Part shown: in pieces, positions 20,775 to 28,814 of the stretch | Position numbering within the stretch: the first letter of the stretch is position 1 | How the letters are laid out: each line of letters starts with the position of its first letter | NCBI RefSeq assembly: GCF_019104745.1 | Contig: NZ_JAHRWL010000002.1 | Coordinates: 942,076-1,006,075, forward strand | DNA: 64,000 nt | Direction: 5' to 3' | Origin: Thalassococcus arenae | GTDB lineage: Bacteria > Pseudomonadota > Alphaproteobacteria > Rhodobacterales > Rhodobacteraceae | Notes under the pieces: model-generated | Seen by the model: only the letters and a program-made list of their open reading frames with translations | Databases searched by the model: none | What the model was told of the DNA's origin: nothing | Position numbers and translations under genes: made by a program

Positions 20775-22106
20775 TCAGCGATAGGCGTGCAGCACGCCCT
20801 TTTTCGACACGACATACAGCGTGCCGCCGGCCACCACGGGCCGGGTCGTCGCACCGCCGTCGATCGGGGTCTGCCCGGCCAGCGCGCCATCGGTCGGGTC
20901 GAAATAGCGCAACAGCCCGTCCGAAGAGGCCACGATCAGCCGCCCGCCCGCCAGGATCGGCCCGTGATGGGCAAAGGCGGTGTCGCGGCGGCGTTGCGGG
21001 CGGCGTTCGGGCTTGTAGCCCGGCAGGTCGACCGCCCAGATCTGTTCACCGGTCGCGGCATCCAGCCGGATCAGCTGGTTGCGGTCGGATACGAAGAACA
21101 CGCTGTCGCCCGCCGGCCAGACCGGGCCGAGCGCGCCGTGCTTGGCGGTCCAGAGCCGTTCGCCATCGCCGGTGGACAGCGCCACGACGCGGCCGGAATG
21201 GTTACCGACATAGACGGTGCTGCCGTCGATCAGCGGGTCGCCGGTGATGTCGTCGATACCGGCGACGGTCACGCCGGTGCGACGGCCCAGGATGTCGGCG
21301 CCCCAGCGGCCCAGCCCGCCCTTGCGGAAGGCGGCCTGCACGAAGGCTTCGCCGAAGGAAAAGATCACCAGGTCGTCGTCGACCGCCGGGGCAGGACCAC
21401 CGGCGACGTTGTTGCTGTCGCCCTGGCCTTCGATCTGCCAGCGGATGCGGCCGTTGCCGGCCTCGATCGCCCAACCGGTGGAATCGCCGCCGACGACATA
21501 GACCAGGTCGCCCGCCACGGTCGGCTTGCCGGTGGCGGTGTTGCCCAGACGCTGGGTCCAGATTTCCTGACCCGAAGCGGCGTCGAGCGCGGTCAGCGTG
21601 CCAAAGCCCGAACTGACGAACAGCCGCCCGTCGGCAAAGGCCAGCCCGCCGCCCTGCCCCTGTTCGACGCCGTCGCGCAACGGGATCAGGTCATAGCTCC
21701 ACAGCAGCGCACCCGCGGTCGAGACCGCCCGCACCTGGCTTTCTGCATCCATCGTGTAGATCCGGCCATCGGCGACGACGGGATCGGTATTCAGACGCTG
21801 GCGGCGGCTGTCTCCGGCACCGATCGACAGGGACCACAGCGGCTGCAGAGGCAGGCCAAGGGCCGCGTGATCGGTGCGATAGGCCGGCGAAACAGCGCTT
21901 TGCGGCCAGCTGGCATTGGATTGCTGCGCGGCCAAGGCGATCGCGCGGGACTGGTTTTCGGGGATGACATCGGCGCCGCCCTGGCTTTCCAGCACGTCGC
22001 GCACGCCCAGACGGTCGCCGACCAGCACCGGATCGCGATCGGCGCAGGCCGCCAGTCCGATCAGCGCAAACAGCGCCATGCCCGTAAGTTTCGCCCTCGC
22101 CTGCAT
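20775..22106 (-). CDS. bamB: Outer-membrane assembly lipoprotein BamB-like (PQQ beta-propeller)
   Basis: This 443-residue protein starts at ATG 22106 and has a lipoprotein signal ending LIGLAAC (lipobox LAAC). A chain of PQQ/WD-like blades follows (for example ALDAASGQEIWTQRLG, ALSTGDGERLWTAKHG, RLDAATGEQIWAVDLPG). The fold, lipidation and position between a YfgM-like gene and der identify it as the BAM-complex scaffold BamB. The region upstream of 22106 lacks homology and is not included. Confidence 0.92.
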   Translation of the reverse strand: MQARAKLTGMALFALIGLAACADRDPVLVGDRLGVRDVLESQGGADVIPENQSRAIALAAQQSNASWPQSAVSPAYRTDHAALGLPLQPLWSLSIGAGDSRRQRLNTDPVVADGRIYTMDAESQVRAVSTAGALLWSYDLIPLRDGVEQGQGGGLAFADGRLFVSSGFGTLTALDAASGQEIWTQRLGNTATGKPTVAGDLVYVVGGDSTGWAIEAGNGRIRWQIEGQGDSNNVAGGPAPAVDDDLVIFSFGEAFVQAAFRKGGLGRWGADILGRRTGVTVAGIDDITGDPLIDGSTVYVGNHSGRVVALSTGDGERLWTAKHGALGPVWPAGDSVFFVSDRNQLIRLDAATGEQIWAVDLPGYKPERRPQRRRDTAFAHHGPILAGGRLIVASSDGLLRYFDPTDGALAGQTPIDGGATTRPVVAGGTLYVVSKKGVLHAYR

Positions 22107-22170
22107 CCTCGTCGCCCCCTTGCGGTCTTGCGCGTGTTGGTCGCCGCCGTCCCGGCGCACGATACGGTTC

Positions 22171-22827
22171 TCAGCCCTCGTCCGGGGTGCCGCCAAGCGC
22201 CACAATCAACTGTGTGGCGCGACGGCGCAAGCCCGCGGTTGCCTCGGCATCCTGCATCAGCGCCTGCAGTCGGGTCAGCGCGGCATCGGTCGCGCCTTCC
22301 TCGATGTCCAGAATGGCCAGTTGTTCTTCGGCCAGGGCGCGCAGCGGCTGGCCCGGCGTCGCCAGGGCCTGCAACCCGGCACGGCGGGTGGCCGGATCGA
22401 GGTCGTCGCTGGCGCCGCTGAGGGCCTTGAACTGGGCGATCTGGCGGTAGATCGCGGGCACCGCGCCATCATCGGCGACGCCTTGCAGCAAGGCGGCGGC
22501 GGCGGCGGTGTCGCCCGAGGCCTGCGCTTCGGCCGCGGCCAGCATGTCGCGCAGCGCACGTGCGGCCGCCTCGTCCGCCTCGACGCCGGCCAGGGCCGTC
22601 AGCCGCTGCGCCGGATCGTCGGCCTCGAGCGCCGCCAGCAGACTGTCGCCGAACGCCTGCGCCGTGGCGCGGTCCTGCGCCAGCCGGAGTTCCCGCCAGG
22701 CCGCGCCGCCGACCAGCAGCAGCACCGCGAGGATCGCGATCCAGCCATAGCGGCGCATCAGCGCGAACAGCCGGTCGCGGCGGACCTCTTCGGTGACTTC
22801 CTCGATGAAACTGTCGGAATTGCTCAT
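22171..22827 (-). CDS. YfgM-like TPR membrane protein
   Basis: This 218-residue protein starts MSNSDSFIEEVTEEVRRDRL at 22827. It has one membrane helix (IAILAVLLLVGGAAW, about 30-45) and a periplasmic alpha-helical region with TPR-like units (Pfam TPR_21 type). Homologues work with the SecYEG-PpiD chaperone network or the envelope. Order and spacing with bamB and der support the call. Upstream reading frame without homology was trimmed. Confidence 0.85.
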   Translation of the reverse strand: MSNSDSFIEEVTEEVRRDRLFALMRRYGWIAILAVLLLVGGAAWRELRLAQDRATAQAFGDSLLAALEADDPAQRLTALAGVEADEAAARALRDMLAAAEAQASGDTAAAAALLQGVADDGAVPAIYRQIAQFKALSGASDDLDPATRRAGLQALATPGQPLRALAEEQLAILDIEEGATDAALTRLQALMQDAEATAGLRRRATQLIVALGGTPDEG

Positions 22828-22973
22828 GTCGCCTGCGGTCCCTGCCCGGATTCCGCCCTCTCTTAGCGTGCTGTCCCGGCGGTGTGAAGCCGCGTTGCCG
22901 TGGCGCGCCGGGCGCACCGTCGGGAAAATTCGTGGTTTCCCGCGCATCGGCCCCCCGAATCCCGCCTCGCGGG

Positions 22974-23020
22974 TTGAAAGTGACGTCACGGTGACCTAAA
23001 ACTGAACCAAGCGGTTCAGT
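22974..23020 (+). promoter_or_regulatory. Promoter with overlapping TetR-type operator for the RND operon
   Basis: TTGAAA at 22974-22979 and TAAAAC at 22997-23002 are exactly 17 nt apart. The perfect inverted repeat ACTGAACC-AAGC-GGTTCAGT (23001-23020) starts at the end of the -10, so a bound repressor would block transcription. The spacer also holds the 10-bp palindrome GTGACGTCAC. CTGAACCG-type palindromes are typical of AcrR/TetR repressors of MFP-RND pumps. No tetR gene is adjacent. Confidence 0.75.
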
Positions 23021-23108
23021 CTTGCGTAGAACCGAATGAACCGGGGTGCTGCGTGTGTCCCGCCAACAAGCCCGGCGCGCCATGCGCCGCGAGATACGGA
23101 ACGAACCG

Positions 23109-24878
23109 ATGCGTTTTCTTCCCATTATCACCGCGCTGATCGTGGCCGGTGTTCTTTACGGCATCGTGATCGAACGCGACCGGCTGCTGGGATTTGCCCG
23201 CGACGCGGCACCCGCGGCGCTGCTGGGCGACGGTGGCGACGCCGGTTCGGATGCCGAAATCGCACCTGTCGCGCTGGCCGAGCCCGAAGTGCCGGTCGAA
23301 GGCGCGGTCAAGGTCATGGCGCGGCGATCGGTGGCGCAACTGGTCGACAGCGCGGTTATCCTGCGCGGCGAAACCGAGGCGATCCGCCAGGTCGACGTGC
23401 GGGCCGAGACGTCGGGCAAGGTGGTGTCGGAACCGTTGCGGCGCGGCGCGTTCGTCGAGGCCGGGCAGCTGCTGTGCGAGATCGATCCGGGCACCCGCGG
23501 CGTGTCCTTGCAAGAGGCCGTGGCGCGGTTGGCCGAGGCCCGCGCGCGCTTGCCCGAGGCGCGTGCCCGCCAGTTGGAGGCGGAATCGCAGCCTCCGGCG
23601 TCGCGCGCCCGCATCTCGGAAGCCGAGGCCGGCGTGCCCGCCGCCGAAGCCGGTCTGCTGGAGGCGCGCGCCCGCGTGCCCGAAGCCGAGGCGCGACTGG
23701 CCGAGGCCGCGGCGCGCATTCCCGCCGCCGAAGCGCGCCTGAAAGAGGCGATCGCCCGGGTTCCCGAGGCCCGCGCCCGCCTCGCCGAGGCCGAGGCCGG
23801 CGTGCCCACCGCCAATGCCCGGCTGGCCGAGGCGCGTGCCCGCGTGGTCGAGGCCGAGATCAATCTGAACGCCGCGCGCGAACTGGCCAGGGAAGGTTTT
23901 GCCGCGCAGACCCGGCTGGCCGGCGCCCAGGCGGCCTATGAATCGGCGCTGGCGCAGGAACAGGCGGCGCTGGCGGGGCTGAAGACCGCCGAAGCGGCCA
24001 TCGAATCCGCCAAGGGCGGCGTCGAAGGCGCGCTGGCCAGCGTGGAATCGGCCAAGTCCGACATCGAAGCGGCCCGGGCCGGGCTGCAATCGGCGCAGGC
24101 CCAGGTGGAGAACGCCAAGGCCGGGGTCGAAACCGCGCTGTCGCAGATCGAAGGCGCCCGCGCCGCGGTCATTTCCGCACGGGCGCAACTGGAAGGTTCG
24201 GTGGCCGGCATCGAATCCGCCCGCGCCGGCGAGGAAAACGCCCTGTCCGGCATCCAGGCCGCCGAGGCCGCGGTCGCCGCGGCGGAAAAGGAAATCGAGC
24301 GTCTGAAGATCCACGCGCCCTTTGCGGGTCTGCTGGAAAGCGACACCGCCGAACTGGGCGCGTTGCTGCAACCGGGCACGTTGTGCGCCACGGTGATCCA
24401 GCTGGACCCGATCAAGATCGTGGGCTTCGTTCCGGAAACCGAAGTGGCGCGGGTGCGCACCGGCGCAGCCGCCGGCGCCCGCCTGGCGGGTGAACGCGAG
24501 GTGACCGGCACCGTCAGCTTCGTGTCGCGCAGCGCCGATCCGCTGACGCGCACCTTCCGTGTCGAACTGACCGTGGACAATACCGACCTGGCCATTCGCG
24601 ATGGCCAGACCGCCGAGATCGCCATCGAGGCCGAGGGTGCCCCGGCGCATCTTCTGCCGCAATCGGCGCTGACGCTGAACGATGGCGGCGTGCTGGGCGT
24701 GCGCACCGTCGCCGCCGACAAGACCGCGCTGTTCCAGCCCGTCAACGTGCTGCGCGACACGCGGCAAGGCGTCTGGGTCGCCGGGCTGCCCGACGAGGTC
24801 GACATCATCACCGTGGGCCAGGAATACGTCACCGACGGCGTGCCGGTCGAACCCAGCTTCGAGGAGCTTCTGCAATGA
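23109..24878 (+). CDS. RND efflux periplasmic adaptor (membrane fusion protein) with extended 14-residue-repeat hairpin
   Basis: This 589-residue HlyD/AcrA-family adaptor (start MRFLPIITAL; an upstream in-frame start is possible) has one N-terminal membrane helix. A beta-barrel/lipoyl half, VRAETSGKVVSEPLRRGAFV, lies near 98, and the second lipoyl half (IHAPFAGLLESDTAELGALL) is near 402. Between them lies an unusually long alpha-hairpin of about 250 residues (141-393) built from 14-residue repeats; AcrA-type hairpins are roughly 100. It should bridge the RND permease to an outer-membrane channel. Its stop overlaps the permease start (ATGA). No TolC-like gene is nearby. Confidence 0.9.
   Translation: MRFLPIITALIVAGVLYGIVIERDRLLGFARDAAPAALLGDGGDAGSDAEIAPVALAEPEVPVEGAVKVMARRSVAQLVDSAVILRGETEAIRQVDVRAETSGKVVSEPLRRGAFVEAGQLLCEIDPGTRGVSLQEAVARLAEARARLPEARARQLEAESQPPASRARISEAEAGVPAAEAGLLEARARVPEAEARLAEAAARIPAAEARLKEAIARVPEARARLAEAEAGVPTANARLAEARARVVEAEINLNAARELAREGFAAQTRLAGAQAAYESALAQEQAALAGLKTAEAAIESAKGGVEGALASVESAKSDIEAARAGLQSAQAQVENAKAGVETALSQIEGARAAVISARAQLEGSVAGIESARAGEENALSGIQAAEAAVAAAEKEIERLKIHAPFAGLLESDTAELGALLQPGTLCATVIQLDPIKIVGFVPETEVARVRTGAAAGARLAGEREVTGTVSFVSRSADPLTRTFRVELTVDNTDLAIRDGQTAEIAIEAEGAPAHLLPQSALTLNDGGVLGVRTVAADKTALFQPVNVLRDTRQGVWVAGLPDEVDIITVGQEYVTDGVPVEPSFEELLQ
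23529..24287 (+). repeat. Coding 42-bp (14-residue) repeats in the adaptor hairpin
   Basis: Residues 141-252 (23529-23864) are eight consecutive 14-residue units of the type LAEARARLPEARAR. Seven units have Pro at position 9 and the last has Val; unit 2 carries an additional Pro at position 8. After a 43-residue tip, residues 296-393 (23994-24287) are seven further 14-residue units of the type AAIESAKGGVEGAL without Pro. The register is exact, with each unit 42 bp. Confidence 0.9.
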
Positions 24879-27800
24879 CCGGCATCGTCGACTGGGCCGC
24901 CGAACGGGCGCGGATGATCCTGGCCTTCATCGCGCTGTCGCTGGTGATCGGCGGCTATGCCTATGTCGCGCTGCCCAAGGAGGGCGAACCGGACATCGAG
25001 ATCCCGGCGCTGTTCGTGTCGGTGCCCTTCCCCGGCATCTCGGCCGCGGACAGCGAGACGCTGCTGGTCAAGCCGATGGAGACCGAGCTGAGCGATCTCG
25101 ACGGGCTCAAGACCATGTCGGCAACCGCTGCCGAGGGCTATGCCGGTCTGGTGCTGGAGTTCGAGTTCGGCTGGGACAAGACCAAGGTCATGGCCGATGT
25201 CCGCGACGCGATGAACAACGCCGAGGCCGAGTTTCCCGAAGGCGCCGAGCAATACTCGATCAACGAGATCAATTTCAGCGAGTTTCCGATCATCATCGTG
25301 AACCTGTCGGGCCCGGTGCCGGAACGCACGATGGCGCGGGTCGCCAAGGATCTGCAGGACCGGATCGAGGCCATCGACGCAGTGCTGGAGGCCGGGATCG
25401 CCGGCAATCGCGACGAGATGCTGGAGGTGGTGATCGATCCGCTGCGGCTGGAAAGTTATAACGTCACCGCGGGCGAGTTGATCAGCGTGGTGCAGAACAA
25501 CAACCAGCTGATCGCGGCGGGCGAGGTGGAAACCGACCAGGGCACCTTCGCGGTCAAGATCCCGTCCAGCTTCGACGAGGCCCGTGACGTCTATGACCTG
25601 CCGGTCAAGGTCAACGGCGACCGGGTCGTGACGCTGGGCGACCTGGCGACGATCAACCTGACCTTCGAGGACCGCGTCGGCACGGCGCGGTTCAACGGCG
25701 AGACGACGATCGCGCTGCAGGTGGTCAAGCGCAAGGGTTACAACATCATCGACACCGCCGCGCAGGTGCGCGCCGCGGTCGATGCCGCCCGTGCCGAATG
25801 GCCGCCCGAATTGCAGGCCGCGGTCAACGTGGGCACCTCGAACGACCAGAGCCGCACCGTGGGCTCGATGGTCAGCCAGCTGGAAGGCTCGGTGCTGACC
25901 GCCATCGCGCTGGTGATGATCGTGGTGCTGGCAGCACTTGGCACCCGCCCGGCACTGCTGGTGGGCTTCGCCATCCCGACCTCGTTCCTGCTGTGTTTCG
26001 CCTTCCTCGCGCTGATGGGCGTGAGCGTGTCGAACATCGTCATGTTCGGCCTGATCCTGGCGGTGGGCATGCTGGTCGACGGTGCCATCGTGGTGGTGGA
26101 ATACGCCGACAAGCGCATCAGCCAGGGCGTGGGCCCGATGCATGCCTATGTCGAGGCCGCCAAGCGGATGTTCTGGCCGGTCGTGTCGTCCACCGCGACG
26201 ACGCTGTGCGCCTTTCTGCCGATGCTGTTCTGGCCCGGCGTGCCGGGCGAGTTCATGGGGATGCTGCCGGTCACGCTGATCTTCGTGCTGTCGGCCTCGC
26301 TGGTGGTGGCGCTGGTCTATCTGCCGGTCATGGGCGGGGTGACGGGGCGCTTTTCACGCAAGGTGACCCACGCGGCCGACGCCTTGCGCGCGGCCGCACC
26401 CTGGTGGCTGCGCGCGGCGCTGGTGCCCGTGGCGCTGCTGGGGCTGTTCGTCGGCGCGATGATGGTTCTGAACCCGGCCTACCTGTTCGCACCCATCGGG
26501 TCGGGCTTTGTCGCTTATGTGCCGGGTATCGTGGTGTTCCTGCTGTTCGCGGTCGCCTGTTCGGTGGTGATGGACGCCGCCGCGATCCGGCGCCAGAAAA
26601 GCCGCGTTCAAAGCGGGTATCGACGCACCCCCTTTGGCTGGTTCATCCAGATGATCGCGGGCAACCCGATCATGCCGCTGGTCACCATCGGCACGGTGGT
26701 CTTTCTTGTCCTCAACGTGTTCAGCTATTACGGCCAGAACAACAACGGCGTGGAATTCTTCGTCGACAGCGAACCGGAACAGGCCATCGTCTATGTCCGC
26801 GCCCGCGGCAACCTGAGCTTGCCGGAAAAGGATGCGCTGGTGCGCCGGGTCGAGGCGGTGGTGCTGGAGACCACCGGCATCGACACCGCCTTTGCCTTTG
26901 CCGGCGATGGCGGGCTGAATTCCAACACCGGCGGTGCGGAGGGCCCCAAGGACGCGATCGGACAGGTCCAGATCGAACTGATCCCCTGGGAGGATCGTCC
27001 GGCCTATGCGCGCGAGCATCCCGCTGAGATCACGCTGGAGGAACTGGACGGCGACGTGGTGCTGGACCGGCTGCAGGCGCGGCTGGATACCATTCCGGGC
27101 ATCGAGACGGAAATCCTGAACCTCAGCCGTGGCCCCGCCTCGGCCAAACCCGTTCACCTGCGGCTGAAAGGCGACAACTGGTCCGACCTGCTGGCGGCCA
27201 CGGCGCAAGCGCGCGCGGTGTTCGACGAAACCCCCGGCCTGACCCTGATCGAGGACACCCTGCCCCTGCCCGGCATCGACTGGCAGATCGACGTCGATGT
27301 CGAGAAGGCGGGCCGCTACGGCGCCGATGTGGCGACCGTGGGCGCGATGGTGCAGCTTGTGACGCGCGGCATCCTGCTGGACACGATGCGGGTGGACACC
27401 AGCGACGAGGAAATCGAAATCCGCGTCCGCCTGCCCGAGCAGGACCGGCTGCTGTCGACGCTGGACACGCTGAAGGTGCGGACCAATGACGGGCTGGTGC
27501 CCTTGGCCAATTTCATCACCCGCGAGCCGGTGGCCAAGCTGGCCGAGATCAGCCGGGTCGGTCAGAAACGCTATTTCGACGTCAAGGCGGACGTCCGATC
27601 GGGAATGGTCGTGCTGCGCGAGGGCGACAGCTCGGCAGGCGCATTTCTCGGCACCGCGTTCGTGGCACCTGACGGCGGTCCGGCGCGGATCACCCTCGGC
27701 ACGGAGACCTATTTCACCGACGAGGCAACCGCCGAGCGCGTATCCCAGATCGAGGACGGCGGCAACGTGTTCGCGAAGTTCGTCAATCCCAACGAACGCA

Positions 27801-28594
27801 TCGCCGAGATCACGAAATGGCTGGACACCCGCCCCTTGCCTGCGGGCATCGAGTGGGAATGGACCGGCGACCAGGAAGACCAGGCCGAAAGCCAGGCTTT
27901 CCTGTCCTCGGCCTTTGCCGCCGCTTTGGGGCTGATGTTCATCATCCTGCTGGCGCAGTTCAACAGCTTCTACAACGCGACGCTGGTGCTGCTGGCGGTG
28001 GTGCTGTCGACCACCGGCGTGCTGATCGGGATGCTGGTGATGGACCAGTATTTCAGCATCATCATGACCGGCACCGGCATCGTCGCGCTGGCGGGTATCG
28101 TGGTGAACAACAACATCGTGCTGATCGACACCTACCAGGATTACGCCCGCTACATGCCGCGGATCGAGGCCATCGTGCGCACCGCCGAGGACCGTATCCG
28201 CCCGGTTCTGCTGACCACGATCACCACGATGGCCGGCCTGGCGCCGATGATGTTCGGACTGTCGCTGGATTTCTTCGGCGGCGGCTGGTCGATCGATTCA
28301 CCGACCGCGCTGTGGTGGAAGAACCTGGCCACGGCGGTGGTGTTCGGGCTGGGCATCGCGACGGTGCTGACGCTGGTCTTCACGCCGTCGATGCTGGCGC
28401 TGCGGATCTGGTTCGTGACCTATGTCCGCTGGCTGGCACGGCTGCTGGCCAAGATGTCGATGGGCCGGGGCAGCCGGATCGCGCAGGACTGGGCGCTGCA
28501 GGCCGCCGCGCGGCAGATCAAGGCGCCCACGATCCTGTGGGAGGACGCGCCGGAACCCGCGACGGCCGACCGGCCGCTGCGCGCGGCCGAGTGA
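24875..28594 (+). CDS. RND efflux permease with two extra membrane helices
   Basis: This 1239-residue AcrB/HAE-type permease exceeds the usual 1030-1050. It has TM1 at 14-33, a periplasmic porter domain, and TM4 with VDGAIVVVE (one of the two AcrB aspartates kept, the second is Gly). TM10 has VVNNNIVLID, lacking the AcrB Lys, as in several alphaproteobacterial subfamilies. Between TM6 and TM7 (about 497-583) lies an insertion with two hydrophobic helices, and a hydrophilic tail of about 60 residues follows TM12. It is expected to export drugs or metabolites by proton antiport. It is translationally coupled to the adaptor. Confidence 0.93.
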   Translation: MTGIVDWAAERARMILAFIALSLVIGGYAYVALPKEGEPDIEIPALFVSVPFPGISAADSETLLVKPMETELSDLDGLKTMSATAAEGYAGLVLEFEFGWDKTKVMADVRDAMNNAEAEFPEGAEQYSINEINFSEFPIIIVNLSGPVPERTMARVAKDLQDRIEAIDAVLEAGIAGNRDEMLEVVIDPLRLESYNVTAGELISVVQNNNQLIAAGEVETDQGTFAVKIPSSFDEARDVYDLPVKVNGDRVVTLGDLATINLTFEDRVGTARFNGETTIALQVVKRKGYNIIDTAAQVRAAVDAARAEWPPELQAAVNVGTSNDQSRTVGSMVSQLEGSVLTAIALVMIVVLAALGTRPALLVGFAIPTSFLLCFAFLALMGVSVSNIVMFGLILAVGMLVDGAIVVVEYADKRISQGVGPMHAYVEAAKRMFWPVVSSTATTLCAFLPMLFWPGVPGEFMGMLPVTLIFVLSASLVVALVYLPVMGGVTGRFSRKVTHAADALRAAAPWWLRAALVPVALLGLFVGAMMVLNPAYLFAPIGSGFVAYVPGIVVFLLFAVACSVVMDAAAIRRQKSRVQSGYRRTPFGWFIQMIAGNPIMPLVTIGTVVFLVLNVFSYYGQNNNGVEFFVDSEPEQAIVYVRARGNLSLPEKDALVRRVEAVVLETTGIDTAFAFAGDGGLNSNTGGAEGPKDAIGQVQIELIPWEDRPAYAREHPAEITLEELDGDVVLDRLQARLDTIPGIETEILNLSRGPASAKPVHLRLKGDNWSDLLAATAQARAVFDETPGLTLIEDTLPLPGIDWQIDVDVEKAGRYGADVATVGAMVQLVTRGILLDTMRVDTSDEEIEIRVRLPEQDRLLSTLDTLKVRTNDGLVPLANFITREPVAKLAEISRVGQKRYFDVKADVRSGMVVLREGDSSAGAFLGTAFVAPDGGPARITLGTETYFTDEATAERVSQIEDGGNVFAKFVNPNERIAEITKWLDTRPLPAGIEWEWTGDQEDQAESQAFLSSAFAAALGLMFIILLAQFNSFYNATLVLLAVVLSTTGVLIGMLVMDQYFSIIMTGTGIVALAGIVVNNNIVLIDTYQDYARYMPRIEAIVRTAEDRIRPVLLTTITTMAGLAPMMFGLSLDFFGGGWSIDSPTALWWKNLATAVVFGLGIATVLTLVFTPSMLALRIWFVTYVRWLARLLAKMSMGRGSRIAQDWALQAAARQIKAPTILWEDAPEPATADRPLRAAE

Positions 28595-28601
28595 CCGGGC
28601 G

Positions 28602-28670
28602 GAGGGGCGCTGCCCCTCTGCCGCCGCTGGCGGCATTCACCCCGGGATATTTTCAGCCAGATGAAGAAGC
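28602..28670 (+). repeat. 3' hairpins plus intergenic repeat, related copy 3
   Basis: Two hairpins (GAGGGGC-GCT-GCCCCTC, then GCCGCC-GCT-GGCGGC) are followed by CCCCGGGATATTTTCAGCCA and GATGAAGAAG (28640-28670). This matches the pattern of copies 1 and 2: GC hairpin, TATTTT run, CA-rich spacer, GAAGAAG. It is 3' of the RND permease, in gene orientation. The last 9 bases of the convergent DUF2256 gene lie inside it. Confidence 0.7.
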
Positions 28671-28814
28671 GGATTGGCGCCTGGTGCGGCAACGGTCCGA
28701 GCAATAGCGGACCTGGTCCCAGACCTTGGCCCATTTCTTGCGCCAGGTGAAAGGCCGCCCGCAGGTGGCGCAGGTCTTGGACGGCAGGTGTTCCTTTCTG
28801 GTTCCGCGCGGCAT
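28653..28814 (-). CDS. DUF2256 small zinc-ribbon-like protein
   Basis: This 53-residue protein is easy to miss because it is so short. The sequence has the DUF2256 pattern: a basic start, then [20 protein letters not shown] and YCSDRCR, that is two CxxC/CxxxC pairs able to bind one zinc. Genes of this family frequently sit beside cryptochrome/photolyase genes, as here. The ATG follows the photolyase stop with no gap (TGA-ATG). The role is unknown; a nucleic-acid or assembly function is only an inference. Confidence 0.88.
   Translation of the reverse strand: MPRGTRKEHLPSKTCATCGRPFTWRKKWAKVWDQVRYCSDRCRTRRQSASSSG

Noticed and set aside
18748-20784. 678-residue open frame opposite der
   Set aside because: Antisense artefact of the same kind; the minus-strand Der motifs are unambiguous.
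23016-24875. 619-residue Gly/Arg/Leu-rich repetitive frame opposite the membrane fusion protein
   Set aside because: Its repeats merely mirror the 42-bp coding repeats of the adaptor; the plus strand has domain signatures, the operator and coupling to the permease.
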